From the NCBI RefSeq assembly GCF_028283685.1, contig NZ_JAPWKF010000007.1, positions 930,001-994,000 on the forward strand: 64,000 nt of DNA. The letters run 5' to 3'. Below the pieces are notes generated by a model. That model saw nothing but the letters and a program-made list of their open reading frames with translations. It ran no database searches and was not told where the DNA came from. Within the stretch, counting starts at the first letter, position 1; each line of letters begins with the position of its first letter. The stretch is from Edaphobacter sp. (GTDB taxonomy: Bacteria > Acidobacteriota > Terriglobia > Terriglobales > Acidobacteriaceae). Shown piece by piece: positions 28,440 to 37,159 of this stretch. The translations under genes and the position numbers were made by a program.

Positions 28440-28817
28440 ATGCTCTCAGCTGCACTGATTCTTGTCTCTTTTCTCATGGGCTACATTGTTGTAGTCTCGC
28501 TGATCGCATTTTCAAACTTCGTGATCCCCACCTACCTGCGGACCTTCGCCGTCAGGAACAACCAATTGAGCACGGGCTACAAGCTGCTGCAGGATCTCCT
28601 TTGGCTCGTCTGCTCGTTGATCGGCGGCTACATCGTCGTCGCAGGCAGTATCGAAGCCAGGCCGCGGATCACCGCAATCCTGCTGGCCGTGGCCCTGCTC
28701 ATCGTCATGTGGCGCAACATGTCTGAGGTGCGCCAGCGCGGTCTCTTCCACATGATGCTCTCCAGCCTGGGCATCATCATCGGCGTCGCCGGAGCATACC
28801 TCCTCCAGCTCTCTTAG
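28440..28817 (+). CDS. Small four-helix membrane protein
   Basis: 125 residues, mostly hydrophobic: likely four membrane helices (about 3-27, 50-70, 78-92 and 105-122) joined by short polar loops. No family, catalytic residue or cofactor motif is recognised. ATG 28440 has no clear ribosome site. It lies behind the M24 peptidase gene with a 101-base gap and is followed by a strong bidirectional terminator. Hypothetical. Confidence 0.6.
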   Translation: MLSAALILVSFLMGYIVVVSLIAFSNFVIPTYLRTFAVRNNQLSTGYKLLQDLLWLVCSLIGGYIVVAGSIEARPRITAILLAVALLIVMWRNMSEVRQRGLFHMMLSSLGIIIGVAGAYLLQLS

Positions 28818-28843
28818 CCCATTCCATCCAGCTCATTCAGAGC

Positions 28844-28882
28844 AAAAGAGAAGGCCCGGCGATTTGCCGGGCCTTCTCTTTT
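28844..28882. terminator. Strong bidirectional terminator
   Basis: A perfect 17-base stem (AAAAGAGAAGGCCCGGC with GCCGGGCCTTCTCTTTT) and 5-base loop. It is flanked on both strands by A/T runs (TTTTGTTGC on +, TTTTGCTC on -) and sits between two convergent genes. Confidence 0.93.
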
Positions 28883-28930
28883 GTTGCATTACCATGACGA
28901 AATTGCCGTGGCACCATTAGAAGCCGTGAT

Positions 28931-29887
28931 TTAGAAGCGGAATCCAACCGTTACCGGGAAGTATCCCGTGCGCTTGTTGTTCTCCGGATACAGGCCACCC
29001 ACCGAGTTCGAGCTGGGCTGATTGTTCACCCAGGCATAACGCGCCTCGGCATACAGCTGCGACGATGAAAAGCGGCCCATCTTGTACGTAAAGCCGAGAC
29101 CGGCGTTCAGACCGCCCGCATTGTTCGAGTAGTGATCGAAGACCTGGTTGGACGTAAAGCTATAGCAGTAGCCATAGTAGTCGCAGTAGTAGCCCTGCTG
29201 CGGCAGCGTAAAGTTGGACACCTTGCGGTAGAAGCCGCCGCCGCCGATCACGTAGGCGCCGAATGAATCACCCTGGTAGTAGGTGTACATCGGGTTGATC
29301 GTAAGCGACCAGACATGAGTGCTGCCATCCAGACCAGCGAAACTCACCGGATTGCCGTTATCGTCCACGAGTCCCAGGTCGTTGTAGCGGTTGTACTGGC
29401 GCAGCAGGTTCGAGCCGGAGTCGTTGAACTTGTCGTAGTTGTACTCCACCATCACGCCGAACTTCTTGTTGAAGTTGTAGCCGACACCGCCCTGCAGCTT
29501 CCAGTTGACCGTCAGGTCCTTGCCGGTCGAGCCTGCAGGTGTGTCCCAGCCGCCGCCTACCTCGAAGACATATCTCTTCGACCCATCAGGATTGTGCCAG
29601 CGGTCGCTGTAGTTCGTGCGCCCATAACGACGACGCGGAGGCGGCTGCGTCGCTTCGCTGCCAAGATTGAGGTTCGTCGCCTCTGCGGTCTCCTCGGCTC
29701 CAACGCTCGAGCTGTAGTTCAGGTCCGCAGGACGAGACAGATCCAAGGGGCTCATCAGACTCGCCTTGAGATCCAGCGGCTTAACCGCTGTCGTTGTCTG
29801 TGCTGAAAGGCTAAGGCTTGCCGCGCAGAACAACGTTGCAGCCGCGCATAAGGTCAGTGAAGTGAAGCTCCTATTATAAAAGTGCAT
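28931..29887 (-). CDS. Outer-membrane beta-barrel protein
   Basis: 318 residues from ATG 29887, with GGAG seven bases upstream. A signal peptide (up to SLSLSAQT) is followed by a Pro/Leu-rich plug-like segment, then alternating amphipathic strands (for example VNWKLQGGVGYNFNKKFGVMVEYNYDKFN and STHVWSLTINPMYTYYQGDSFGAYVIGGGGFYR), and the last residue is Phe in TVGFRF, the typical barrel-end signal for the BAM complex. An unusual Tyr/Cys-rich loop, GYYCDYYGYCYSF, lies near 248-260. Porin or structural function is unknown. Confidence 0.78.
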   Translation of the reverse strand: MHFYNRSFTSLTLCAAATLFCAASLSLSAQTTTAVKPLDLKASLMSPLDLSRPADLNYSSSVGAEETAEATNLNLGSEATQPPPRRRYGRTNYSDRWHNPDGSKRYVFEVGGGWDTPAGSTGKDLTVNWKLQGGVGYNFNKKFGVMVEYNYDKFNDSGSNLLRQYNRYNDLGLVDDNGNPVSFAGLDGSTHVWSLTINPMYTYYQGDSFGAYVIGGGGFYRKVSNFTLPQQGYYCDYYGYCYSFTSNQVFDHYSNNAGGLNAGLGFTYKMGRFSSSQLYAEARYAWVNNQPSSNSVGGLYPENNKRTGYFPVTVGFRF

Positions 29888-30021
29888 CCATTGACTCCGT
29901 TGGCTTGGTGGTTCCTGCCTTCTGTCAGTAACCCCAAATTTATCTCGTTGTTGTGTGAGACGAGGCAAAACAGTATTTGGATACCCCATATCCCTCGATT
30001 TGTGACCAGGGCACAAGCAAA

Positions 30022-30051
30022 GACGGGCGCTCCAATATCGAAGCGCCCGTC
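30022..30051 (-). terminator. Rho-independent terminator of the RNase E/G gene
   Basis: GACGGGCGCT (30022-30031) pairs with AGCGCCCGTC (30042-30051). On the minus strand the stem is followed by TTTGCTTG. It lies 19 bases after the stop at 30070. Confidence 0.8.
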
Positions 30052-30069
30052 CTATCTTTACAGATGGGT

Positions 30070-33000
30070 TTAGTGGATGTCGAACTGCTCGGGGTGCAGG
30101 CTCGGGTCCGACTTTACCAAAATCGTCTTGCCGACCATCTCCTCCATCTCCTGCAGCCACTTGGTAGTGGACTTCAACTGCTTGACCACATCCGGATGCA
30201 CTCGCAACATGACGTCACCGCGATCAAGGTGCTTGGACATCTTTCTCATCTCGATATAGATGTCGTTGCATACCGTCACCGGCGACTTGACCATGCCCGT
30301 TCCCGCGCACACGTTGCAAGGCGTCGAAAGCGTACGCTCCAGCGACTGCTTCACGCGCTTGCGTGTAATCGCCACCAGACCGAAGTCGTTGAACTGAAGA
30401 ATCTTCGACGGTGCACGATCGGTCTTCAACTCCTCTTCCAGAGCCGCCATCACCTTGTTGCGGTTCTTGCGCTCATCCATGTCGATGAAGTCGATGATGA
30501 TGATGCCGCCCAGATCGCGCAGACGGATCTGGCGCACAATCTCCGGAATCGCGTCGAGGTTCGTCTTCACGATCGTGTCTTCCAGGCGAGCCGTCTTGCC
30601 GACGTACTTGCCCGTGTTGATATCGATCGCGACCAGCGCCTCGGTCTGGTTGATCACGATCGATCCACCCGACTTCAGCCACACCTTCGAACGCAGTGCC
30701 TTGTTGATCTCCTCGGTGATGCCGAACTGCTCAAACAGCGGCGTCTCCTTGGTGTACAGCTTCACGCGACGAATCAGCGAAGGCTGGAAGCGCTGCAGGA
30801 AGCGGAGAATCCGCTCGTAGTTGTCCTCGCTGTCGACCCAGATTGCCGAGAAGTTGTCCGTCACCTGGTCGCGCAGAATGCGCTCGACGAGGTTCAGATC
30901 GTGATAGATCAGCGCCGGGGACTTCGACCCCTCCGAACGCTGCTTGATATCGGCCCACAGGTTCAGCAGGAAGCGCAGATCGCTGCGCAGCTCCTCTTCG
31001 CTCGCACCGGATGCAGCCGTGCGCACGATGAAGCCGCCCGCTGCCTCGCCCTTCTCGCTGAGCAGAATCTCCTTCAGCCTGCGACGCTCACCGTCCGACT
31101 CGATCTTGCGCGACACACCCGTGTGATTGACCGTCGGCATGAAGACCAGGAAGCGTCCCGGCAGGGCGATGTGCGACGTAATGCGCGCGCCCTTCTTCGC
31201 GATCGGCTCCTTGGCGATCTGCACCAGGATCTCCTGGCCCGGCTTCAGCAGCTCGCTGATCGCCGGAAGATCGGTCGCCTGCATCGAGGTCCGTCCGCGT
31301 CCGCCGCCACGCTCGCGATCGCCGCCGCTGTGACGGCTGCGGTCGCGTCCACCACGACGATTATCGCGACGTCCACGACGACGCTCCGGCTCACGCTGAC
31401 GGTCGCTCTCCGTCGCTGCGCCATCGGCTACAGCAGGCTCGCCCTCTTCCGTCTCTTCTGCACTCTCTTCGACCTCGACATCGTCGGCGTACGCCTCTTC
31501 GGCATAGCCCTCTGCTGCGCCATCATCGATGGCGTCCTCTTCTTCGAAGTCTTCTTCTTCTTCGCCGAGACCCGCACTGGTGATCTCGTCGATCGACATC
31601 TCGCGCAGCATCGTGCCCAGATCGGCAGCGCCCTCGAGCGTCTCTTCTTCGTCCAGGTCGTCCAGCTCTTCAACCGACGAGGCGTGCAGCATCGTCGTGT
31701 CGTAGTCCTCGTCGTCGATCGCCTCTTCCTCGATAACACCCACGCCCGGCTCAAACGCCTGCTGCGTGGCCTCGGCCTCAACCGTATCGATCACCGGAGC
31801 CTCAGACTCCATCAGGCCGCTGGCGTGGATCGACGTCACATCGTGCGCCGACTCCTTTGCCGTCTCGGTCTGCTCAATCTCAGTCTGCTCAATCTCTGCA
31901 TGTGGAAGCTCCGTATGCTGAGCAACGACCTCTTCCTCTTCGATCTCGGGAATGTGCTCCTGAACCAGCGTCTCTTCCGATACCTCTTCGGACAGCGACT
32001 CTTCCAGCGGTGCGCTCTGGCGGAACTCGCTCGGAGCGACCGGATCGACGCGATACGTCACCGAAGCATCCTCGCTCGGCTCATACTCGGCAGGCTCCTT
32101 GGGCTCAACCGCGGGAACCGTCGCCGACTCGCTGCGAACCTCCGCCTCCACGAGCTGCGCAGACTCAACCTCAGGCGTCGCCTCTACCACGGTCGCCGTC
32201 TTGGCCACGCGGGCAGGCCTTGCCGGTGCAGCCGGAGCCTCTGCGCGATTGCGGCGCCGCGAGAGCGACTCACCGGGCAATACCAAACCGCCATCCCAGC
32301 CCGCAGGAATCTCATACCCCGGAGCCGACACAGCAATCACCTGTGCTGCCGCAGCAGGCTTCGCTGCCTCCGTCTCTTCACCACCAACACGGTACTTCGA
32401 GAGCGATTCACCGGGGAGGATGATCGGCTCACCGGCAGGAGCGGCGTCATATGCCGTCGGAGCTGCTGCCCCACTCTCTTCAATGCCGTAGTTCGACGTA
32501 CGAGGCTCGAAGCCACGCGGTCCACGGCGGCCACGGTCACGGCGGCCGCGTCCACGATCCTCGCGCCCCCGCTCTTCACGTCCGCTCTGCGCGTTGTTAT
32601 CGAAGTTAGGACGGCGCGATCCGCGCTGGAAGTCTTCAACGGGAGCTTCGCCAGCATCTGCGCCAGCCTCCTGCGAAAGCTCCTCAGCCTCGGCAGTCCC
32701 ATCGATCTCGAAAGAGTTCTCGAACGGCTCTGCCGGATACTCTTCTCCGCCCTCTGCCTGCGGCTCTGCAGGGTTCGCCTGCTGACGCGACTCCTCACGC
32801 TGTCCGCGTCCGCGACGGCGGCTGCGGCGTCCACGCCAGCGGCGGCTTCCGTCCGCACCAGGTGCGCCCTCGCCCATCGGCTCCGCACCCTCGGCCGAAG
32901 ACTCCGGTGCAGCATAATTCTCTTCTGGAGCTGCCTCAACCGACTCCGGCGCAGCGGACTCGCCCTCGGGACGGCGGCTGCCGCGATCACGGCGTCCGCG

Positions 33001-33399
33001 ACTGCGGTCACGGCTTCGTTCGCCGCTCCGTTCGCCGCTGCGTTCGTTGCTGCGCTCCGGCGCCTGTCCGCCTTCGAGCGTTACCGGCTCACGGCTTCCC
33101 TGCTGCTGACCGCCACGGCGCTGTCCGCCGCGCTGGCCGCCCTCACCCTCGAAGTCGGCCGAATCTCCGGCCTCTTCCATAAAATCGGTGATGTAAAGAA
33201 ACGCGTCCCGCTCCAGGCCAATGTCCACGAAGCTGGACTGCATACCTGGCAGAACGCGCGTCACCCGGCCGTTATAGATCGACCCGGCCAGGGTGTACTC
33301 GTTCTCGCGCTCGTAATAGATCTCGGTCAGCGCGTCGTTTTCGACAATGGCAAGCCGCGTCTCGTGCGGCGTGCTCGATATATAGATTTCCTTCGGCAT
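30070..33399 (-). CDS. RNase E/G family endoribonuclease with a giant insertion in the S1 domain
   Basis: 1109 residues; RNase G is about 490 and E. coli RNase E 1061. The protein begins directly with the RNase E/G S1 domain (YTLAGSIYNGRVTRVLPGMQSSFVDIGLERDAFLYI, 35-70). About 640 residues then intervene (74-712) before the S1 domain resumes (ISELLKPGQEILVQIAKEP, 714-732). The catalytic core follows: ALVAIDINTG, then GIIIIDFIDMDERKNR (Asp ligands near 926 and 970), then the Zn-link region TPCNVCAGTG at 1027-1034. The insert has Arg/Gly-rich patches (85-140, 255-297, 670-703), acidic stretches (550-660), and two copies of LPGESLS (328-334, 374-380). No C-terminal scaffold is present. Confidence 0.92.
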   Translation of the reverse strand: MPKEIYISSTPHETRLAIVENDALTEIYYERENEYTLAGSIYNGRVTRVLPGMQSSFVDIGLERDAFLYITDFMEEAGDSADFEGEGGQRGGQRRGGQQQGSREPVTLEGGQAPERSNERSGERSGERSRDRSRGRRDRGSRRPEGESAAPESVEAAPEENYAAPESSAEGAEPMGEGAPGADGSRRWRGRRSRRRGRGQREESRQQANPAEPQAEGGEEYPAEPFENSFEIDGTAEAEELSQEAGADAGEAPVEDFQRGSRRPNFDNNAQSGREERGREDRGRGRRDRGRRGPRGFEPRTSNYGIEESGAAAPTAYDAAPAGEPIILPGESLSKYRVGGEETEAAKPAAAAQVIAVSAPGYEIPAGWDGGLVLPGESLSRRRNRAEAPAAPARPARVAKTATVVEATPEVESAQLVEAEVRSESATVPAVEPKEPAEYEPSEDASVTYRVDPVAPSEFRQSAPLEESLSEEVSEETLVQEHIPEIEEEEVVAQHTELPHAEIEQTEIEQTETAKESAHDVTSIHASGLMESEAPVIDTVEAEATQQAFEPGVGVIEEEAIDDEDYDTTMLHASSVEELDDLDEEETLEGAADLGTMLREMSIDEITSAGLGEEEEDFEEEDAIDDGAAEGYAEEAYADDVEVEESAEETEEGEPAVADGAATESDRQREPERRRGRRDNRRGGRDRSRHSGGDRERGGGRGRTSMQATDLPAISELLKPGQEILVQIAKEPIAKKGARITSHIALPGRFLVFMPTVNHTGVSRKIESDGERRRLKEILLSEKGEAAGGFIVRTAASGASEEELRSDLRFLLNLWADIKQRSEGSKSPALIYHDLNLVERILRDQVTDNFSAIWVDSEDNYERILRFLQRFQPSLIRRVKLYTKETPLFEQFGITEEINKALRSKVWLKSGGSIVINQTEALVAIDINTGKYVGKTARLEDTIVKTNLDAIPEIVRQIRLRDLGGIIIIDFIDMDERKNRNKVMAALEEELKTDRAPSKILQFNDFGLVAITRKRVKQSLERTLSTPCNVCAGTGMVKSPVTVCNDIYIEMRKMSKHLDRGDVMLRVHPDVVKQLKSTTKWLQEMEEMVGKTILVKSDPSLHPEQFDIH

Positions 33400-33484
33400 G
33401 TTGCTCTGCTCTTTCTGCCCGCTGGTAACGGGCGGCAGGCAAGGCCGAGAGATAGCGTGTCCAAACCCTGAATCGTACTTAGGT
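33400..33484. other. Leader of the RNase E/G gene with hairpin
   Basis: Eighty-five bases precede the RNase E/G start. CTGCCCG and CGGGCGGCAG (about 33415-33437) can fold into a hairpin in the leader. RNase E genes in other bacteria control their own mRNA through leader hairpins, so this could be a regulatory site, but nothing here proves it. Confidence 0.35.
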
Positions 33485-33790
33485 CTGGCTCACCGCTAGG
33501 CGGACGGAATCTGCGAGACGACGAAACTCGAATACACGACCTGGAACAGGCCGTTCCTGTGATGGATACAAGACTCCCATCCGCGTTCGCGCAATGGCGA
33601 TGGACGTGGGATGGTGGAGACCTAAAACTCCAAAGGAGTGTTCGAGCAACTGCAGGCATGCGGAATCGGTGGCCGTAACTGCCTCAAAACAACCAATTTG
33701 AGGTGCGGCCGTTTGCCATCCGGATGCATTCATCTTCTCTGAATCCTGTCCGGCCAACGGGTGCAACCCTCTCGCCTGGCCGGCCTTTTC
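33485..33790 (+). ncRNA. Hairpin-rich intergenic region, candidate structured RNA (6S-like?)
   Basis: A region without a credible protein contains several nested stems. The closing stem is CTCGAA (33527-33532) with TTCGAG (33641-33646). Inner hairpins are GGAAC (33543-33547) with GTTCC (33553-33557), and CCATCC (33577-33582) with GGATGG (33609-33614). A separate stem is CCTCAAA/TTTGAGG (33682-33688, 33697-33703) with outer GGCCG/CGGCC. A terminator-like hairpin at 33750-33783 ends in CCTTTTC on the plus strand. A long closing stem with an open middle and side hairpin resembles 6S RNA, but identity is unproven. It could also be the leader of the RNase E/G mRNA on the minus strand. Confidence 0.4.
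33750..33790 (+). terminator. Terminator-like hairpin closing the structured region
   Basis: CCGGCCA (33750-33756) pairs with TGGCCGG (33777-33783), with an inner GGGTGCAACCC hairpin, followed by CCTTTTCG on the plus strand. No T-tract on the minus strand. This orientation is why the RNA candidate is placed on +. Confidence 0.5.
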
Positions 33791-33967
33791 GTTCAAATCT
33801 TGTTAGCCGCTCTCCGCGAAGTTCGCCTGGAGGAGCGGGATAGACACTGACGTGGGCATCTACAGCCTCTTGTCAGGTGCTGCACCTAGTATTGCACTAA
33901 TGTCACAACAGCCGCCACTGGAAAGAAATTACAGGAAATTTCCCCGAACCACATCGCTTACGGGAAC
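33791..33967. other. Intergenic stretch with no gene recognised
   Basis: No coding frame of quality is visible between the structured region and the rodA stop. A short hairpin-forming GGTGCTGCACC is near 33877-33887. A GTTCAAATC near 33790 recalls a tRNA T-loop but has no matching stems. Confidence 0.3.
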
Positions 33968-35068
33968 CTAATTCACAAACCGGGACATCCGGACGTTCAT
34001 CACGATCCCCAGCGCCAGGAACGAAAACAGGATGGACGATCCGCCATAGCTCATCAGCGGCAGCGGAATTCCCGTCACCGGCATCAGGCCCACCACCATA
34101 CCGATATTGACGGCGATCTGGAAGACGATCACCGATACCACGCCCATAATGATGTACATCCCCGGCAGGTCCGCCGCCGTCTGCGCATTCTGAATCAGCC
34201 GCATCAGGATCAGGAAGTACAGCAGCAGAACCCCCAGAGCGCCCACAAATCCGTGCTCTTCGCAGAAGGCCGCGAAGATAAAGTCCGTGTAAGGAATCGG
34301 CAGGAAGTCGCCCTGGGTCTGCGTCCCCTTGTTCGCGCCCTTGCCCCAGATACCGCCCGAACCCACCGCGATCAGCGACTGGCGAATCTGGTATCCACCA
34401 CCCTTGGGATCGGCGTCCGGGTCGATAAACGCGGTCAGCCGTGCCTTCTGATACGGCTTCAACAGCTTGCCGCTCTTCCAGATACCGCCGATCAGCACGG
34501 TGAAGATCACCACCAGCAGAGCCGCCTGCTTGAACCGGATGCCTCCCAGGAACAGGCCGCACAGCAGCACCGGGAAATAGGTCAGCGAGGTGCCCATGTC
34601 CGGCTGCACCAGCACCAGCCCCATCGGCACGCACACCAGGGCGAAGGCCCTGCCGATCTCCCGCCAGCTCAGCTCGCGGTTTCCCAGCTGCCAGAAGTAG
34701 CGCGCCACGCTGATAATCAGCACCAGCTTCACCCACTCCGACGGCTGAAAGTGCACACCGCCGCCGAGGTTGATCCAGCGCCGCGCACCCAGCACCTTCT
34801 GCCCCACCAGCTTCACAGCAATCAACGAGAGGAGACTGAAGCCGTACGCCCACGGCGCAATATCCAGCAGCACGTGGTAATCGATCGCCGAGATGACGAA
34901 CATCAGGAACATTCCGGCACAGAGAAACTCGACCTGCTTGGTCTCAAAGCCGTGGAACTTGGTGTGCATCGTCGCCGACTTGATCTCGAGCACGCTGATA
35001 ACACTCAGCAGCAGCACAAAGCCCAGCAGCACCCAGTCGAAGTCGCGATAACGTGAGAGACGGAACAT
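33968..35068 (-). CDS. rodA: Rod-shape SEDS glycosyltransferase RodA (MrdB)
   Basis: 366 residues, ten membrane helices. It is the SEDS-family peptidoglycan polymerase of the elongasome. Landmarks: the GARRWINLGGGVHFQPSEWVKL segment, the catalytic-Asp region VLVQPDMGTSLT, and the C-terminal GMVVGLMPVTGIPLPLMSYGGSSIL, all typical of RodA/FtsW. RodA rather than FtsW is supported by the position directly downstream of mrdA and mreCD. ATG 35068 is chosen; the frame extends to GTG 35092. It lies 66 bases after the mrdA stop. Confidence 0.94.
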   Translation of the reverse strand: MFRLSRYRDFDWVLLGFVLLLSVISVLEIKSATMHTKFHGFETKQVEFLCAGMFLMFVISAIDYHVLLDIAPWAYGFSLLSLIAVKLVGQKVLGARRWINLGGGVHFQPSEWVKLVLIISVARYFWQLGNRELSWREIGRAFALVCVPMGLVLVQPDMGTSLTYFPVLLCGLFLGGIRFKQAALLVVIFTVLIGGIWKSGKLLKPYQKARLTAFIDPDADPKGGGYQIRQSLIAVGSGGIWGKGANKGTQTQGDFLPIPYTDFIFAAFCEEHGFVGALGVLLLYFLILMRLIQNAQTAADLPGMYIIMGVVSVIVFQIAVNIGMVVGLMPVTGIPLPLMSYGGSSILFSFLALGIVMNVRMSRFVN

Positions 35069-35134
35069 CGTCAGCACCAGTGTAGAAGACACACAGGGGG
35101 CTCCGCATGCAGAATCCCCCCGCCTGCCAATTGA

Positions 35135-37111
35135 TCAGTTCGGAACATTTCCCGTCTTCGGCGTAGCGGCGGGCGGAGTGACCCGCGCGGTCGTCTGCCG
35201 TTCCGGCGGCAACGAGGCGACAGGCTTGTCCGGAGAAGCCGGTGCAACGGGCGCAGGGACCATCGGCTTCTCCGCGATCTTGATATTGTTCTCCCGGCTG
35301 CGCTGCTTCTCCACAAAGGTGTCGATAATCCCGGCTGCGAGCTTGGCCGAGTTGTTGCCCCAGTAGCCGTGCTCCCACAGAACAGCCACGACAATGTCTG
35401 GGTTGCGCCGTGGAGTCATACCGACGAACCACGCATTGGGAATCGTGTCCTTGTTCTTGCTGCTCTTGTCGCGTCCGCTGACGATGTCGGCCGTCCCCGT
35501 CTTACCCGCAAAATCGATGCCTTCAAGACGAGCCGCATAGGCCGTTCCAATTGGCGACGACGTCACCGAATACATGGCGTCGGTGATGATCTGCCAGTTG
35601 TCCGGCGTCAGGGGAATCGTCTTCTCGCCCGAACCGGGAAAGCTCTCATGAATGGCTTCCAGCTGATCCGGCGGAATCTGATCGGACGAGACGAGATGGG
35701 GGCGCCGGAGCACGCCGCCGGAGGCTATCCCCGAAAGCGCACGAGCCAGCTGAATAGGGGTCGCCGTAACGGCACCCTGGCCGATGCCGACCGAGATCGT
35801 CTCTCCGGCATACCACTTCTCATGAAAGGTCTTCATCTTCCACTTGGTGGAAGGCACATTGCCCACGGCCTCATCCGGAAGATCGATGCCGGTCCTCTGC
35901 CCGAGGCCGACGGAGTTGGCATACCGGGCGATCGTGTCGATCCCCAGGCGATCGGCCAGCGTGTAGTAAAAGGTGTCGCACGAGTACGGAATGGCGTTAT
36001 CGATCGTCACCATGCCATGGTTGCGATCGCAGGAGAAGTAGTGGCCGTAGAAGGTCGCGCCATGGTTACACGGCACATGCATCAGCTGCGCGATCCCCTC
36101 CTGCAGCCCCGCATACGACATGATGATCTTGAAGGTCGAACCCGGAGCCAGCTGCGCCTGGATGGCCTTGTTCAGCAGCGGATGGTTGGGGTTCGTGAGA
36201 ATCTCGTTCCAGTAGCTTCTGGTCAGCCGCACCGCAAACTGGTTCGGATCGAAGGTAGGCCGCGAGACCAGCGCCAGGATCTCCCCGGTGTGAGGGTCCA
36301 TCGCCACGACCGCGCCCGACTTCCCTTCCATCGCCCGCTCGGCGGCCATCTGGATGTCCAGATCGATCGTCAGCTTCAGGTCCTTGCCGGGCTGCGCCAG
36401 CGTCTGCCCCAGGTGGCCGATCTCCTTGCCGTGCGAGTTGACGATGACATCCCGGCTGCCGTCCACGCCGCGCAGCAGAGCGTCATAGGTCTCCTCCACG
36501 CCGGACTTCCCGACCACGTCGCCCGGCTGGTAGAAGGCATACTTCTCCTTGTTCAGGTCCTCTTCCGAGATCTCGCCCACGTAGCCGATCAGGTGAGCGG
36601 CAAAGCCGTCCTTCGGATACAGGCGGCGCTGCTCCTCGAGCGTCTCCAGCTCCGGCAGCTCGTTGCGGTGCGCCTCGATGAACGCCTGCTCATCCGGCGT
36701 GATGTCCTGCTTCAGCGGAATCGGCTGGAACTTGGGGCTTGCCTGGTAGCGCTTGAGCGTCGCACGCACCTGGTCCGGCGTCATGTGCAGGCCCGCCGTG
36801 ATCAGCGGCATGTCCGTCTCGATATCCTTCACCTGCTCGCGCAGAATGAAGCACGAGACCGATGGATAGTTGTCCACCAGCAGGCGTCCTTCGCGATCGA
36901 AGAGCCTTCCCCGCGGAGCCAGCACCGGGATCTTGCGGATACGATTGGCCTCGGCCAGCGCGCGAAAGCTGTCCGCGCCAACGACCTCCAGCCGCCACAG
37001 GCCGACGCTCAACACCACCAGCACCGCCGCAATGACGTACTGTACGGCGTGCAGCTTGCCGACCGGCAGCTTTTCCGCCTTTTGCAGCTCGGCTTGTGGT
37101 GTCAGTTCCAT
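35135..37111 (-). CDS. mrdA: Penicillin-binding protein 2, elongasome transpeptidase
   Basis: 658 residues. One N-terminal membrane helix (about 22-40), a pedestal/dimerisation domain, then the transpeptidase domain with SxxK at S325-K328 (PGSTFK), SxN-equivalent SCD at 377-379 and KTG at 537-539. Most PBP2 proteins have SxD/N there, so SCD fits the class. It cross-links peptidoglycan together with RodA in side-wall growth and is a beta-lactam target. A Pro/Thr/Ala-rich tail of about 50 residues follows the domain. The stop lies 67 bases before the chosen rodA start. Confidence 0.95.
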   Translation of the reverse strand: MELTPQAELQKAEKLPVGKLHAVQYVIAAVLVVLSVGLWRLEVVGADSFRALAEANRIRKIPVLAPRGRLFDREGRLLVDNYPSVSCFILREQVKDIETDMPLITAGLHMTPDQVRATLKRYQASPKFQPIPLKQDITPDEQAFIEAHRNELPELETLEEQRRLYPKDGFAAHLIGYVGEISEEDLNKEKYAFYQPGDVVGKSGVEETYDALLRGVDGSRDVIVNSHGKEIGHLGQTLAQPGKDLKLTIDLDIQMAAERAMEGKSGAVVAMDPHTGEILALVSRPTFDPNQFAVRLTRSYWNEILTNPNHPLLNKAIQAQLAPGSTFKIIMSYAGLQEGIAQLMHVPCNHGATFYGHYFSCDRNHGMVTIDNAIPYSCDTFYYTLADRLGIDTIARYANSVGLGQRTGIDLPDEAVGNVPSTKWKMKTFHEKWYAGETISVGIGQGAVTATPIQLARALSGIASGGVLRRPHLVSSDQIPPDQLEAIHESFPGSGEKTIPLTPDNWQIITDAMYSVTSSPIGTAYAARLEGIDFAGKTGTADIVSGRDKSSKNKDTIPNAWFVGMTPRRNPDIVVAVLWEHGYWGNNSAKLAAGIIDTFVEKQRSRENNIKIAEKPMVPAPVAPASPDKPVASLPPERQTTARVTPPAATPKTGNVPN

Positions 37112-37159
37112 CGTTATCTCAAGTCTAGGGCTACCGGTTAGACGTTGCTATCCCCCGTT

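Noticed and set aside
29977-33471. A 1164-codon open frame antisense to the RNase E/G gene
   Set aside because: It is an artefact of GC-rich third positions in the real gene; it has Arg/Leu/His-rich nonsense composition and no domain.
33479-33796. 105-codon frame on the minus strand in the structured region
   Set aside because: No family, no ribosome site, composition unlike neighbours; the region is better explained by RNA hairpins.
33785-33800. GTTCAAATC resembling a tRNA T-loop
   Set aside because: No acceptor, D or anticodon stems can be formed around it.
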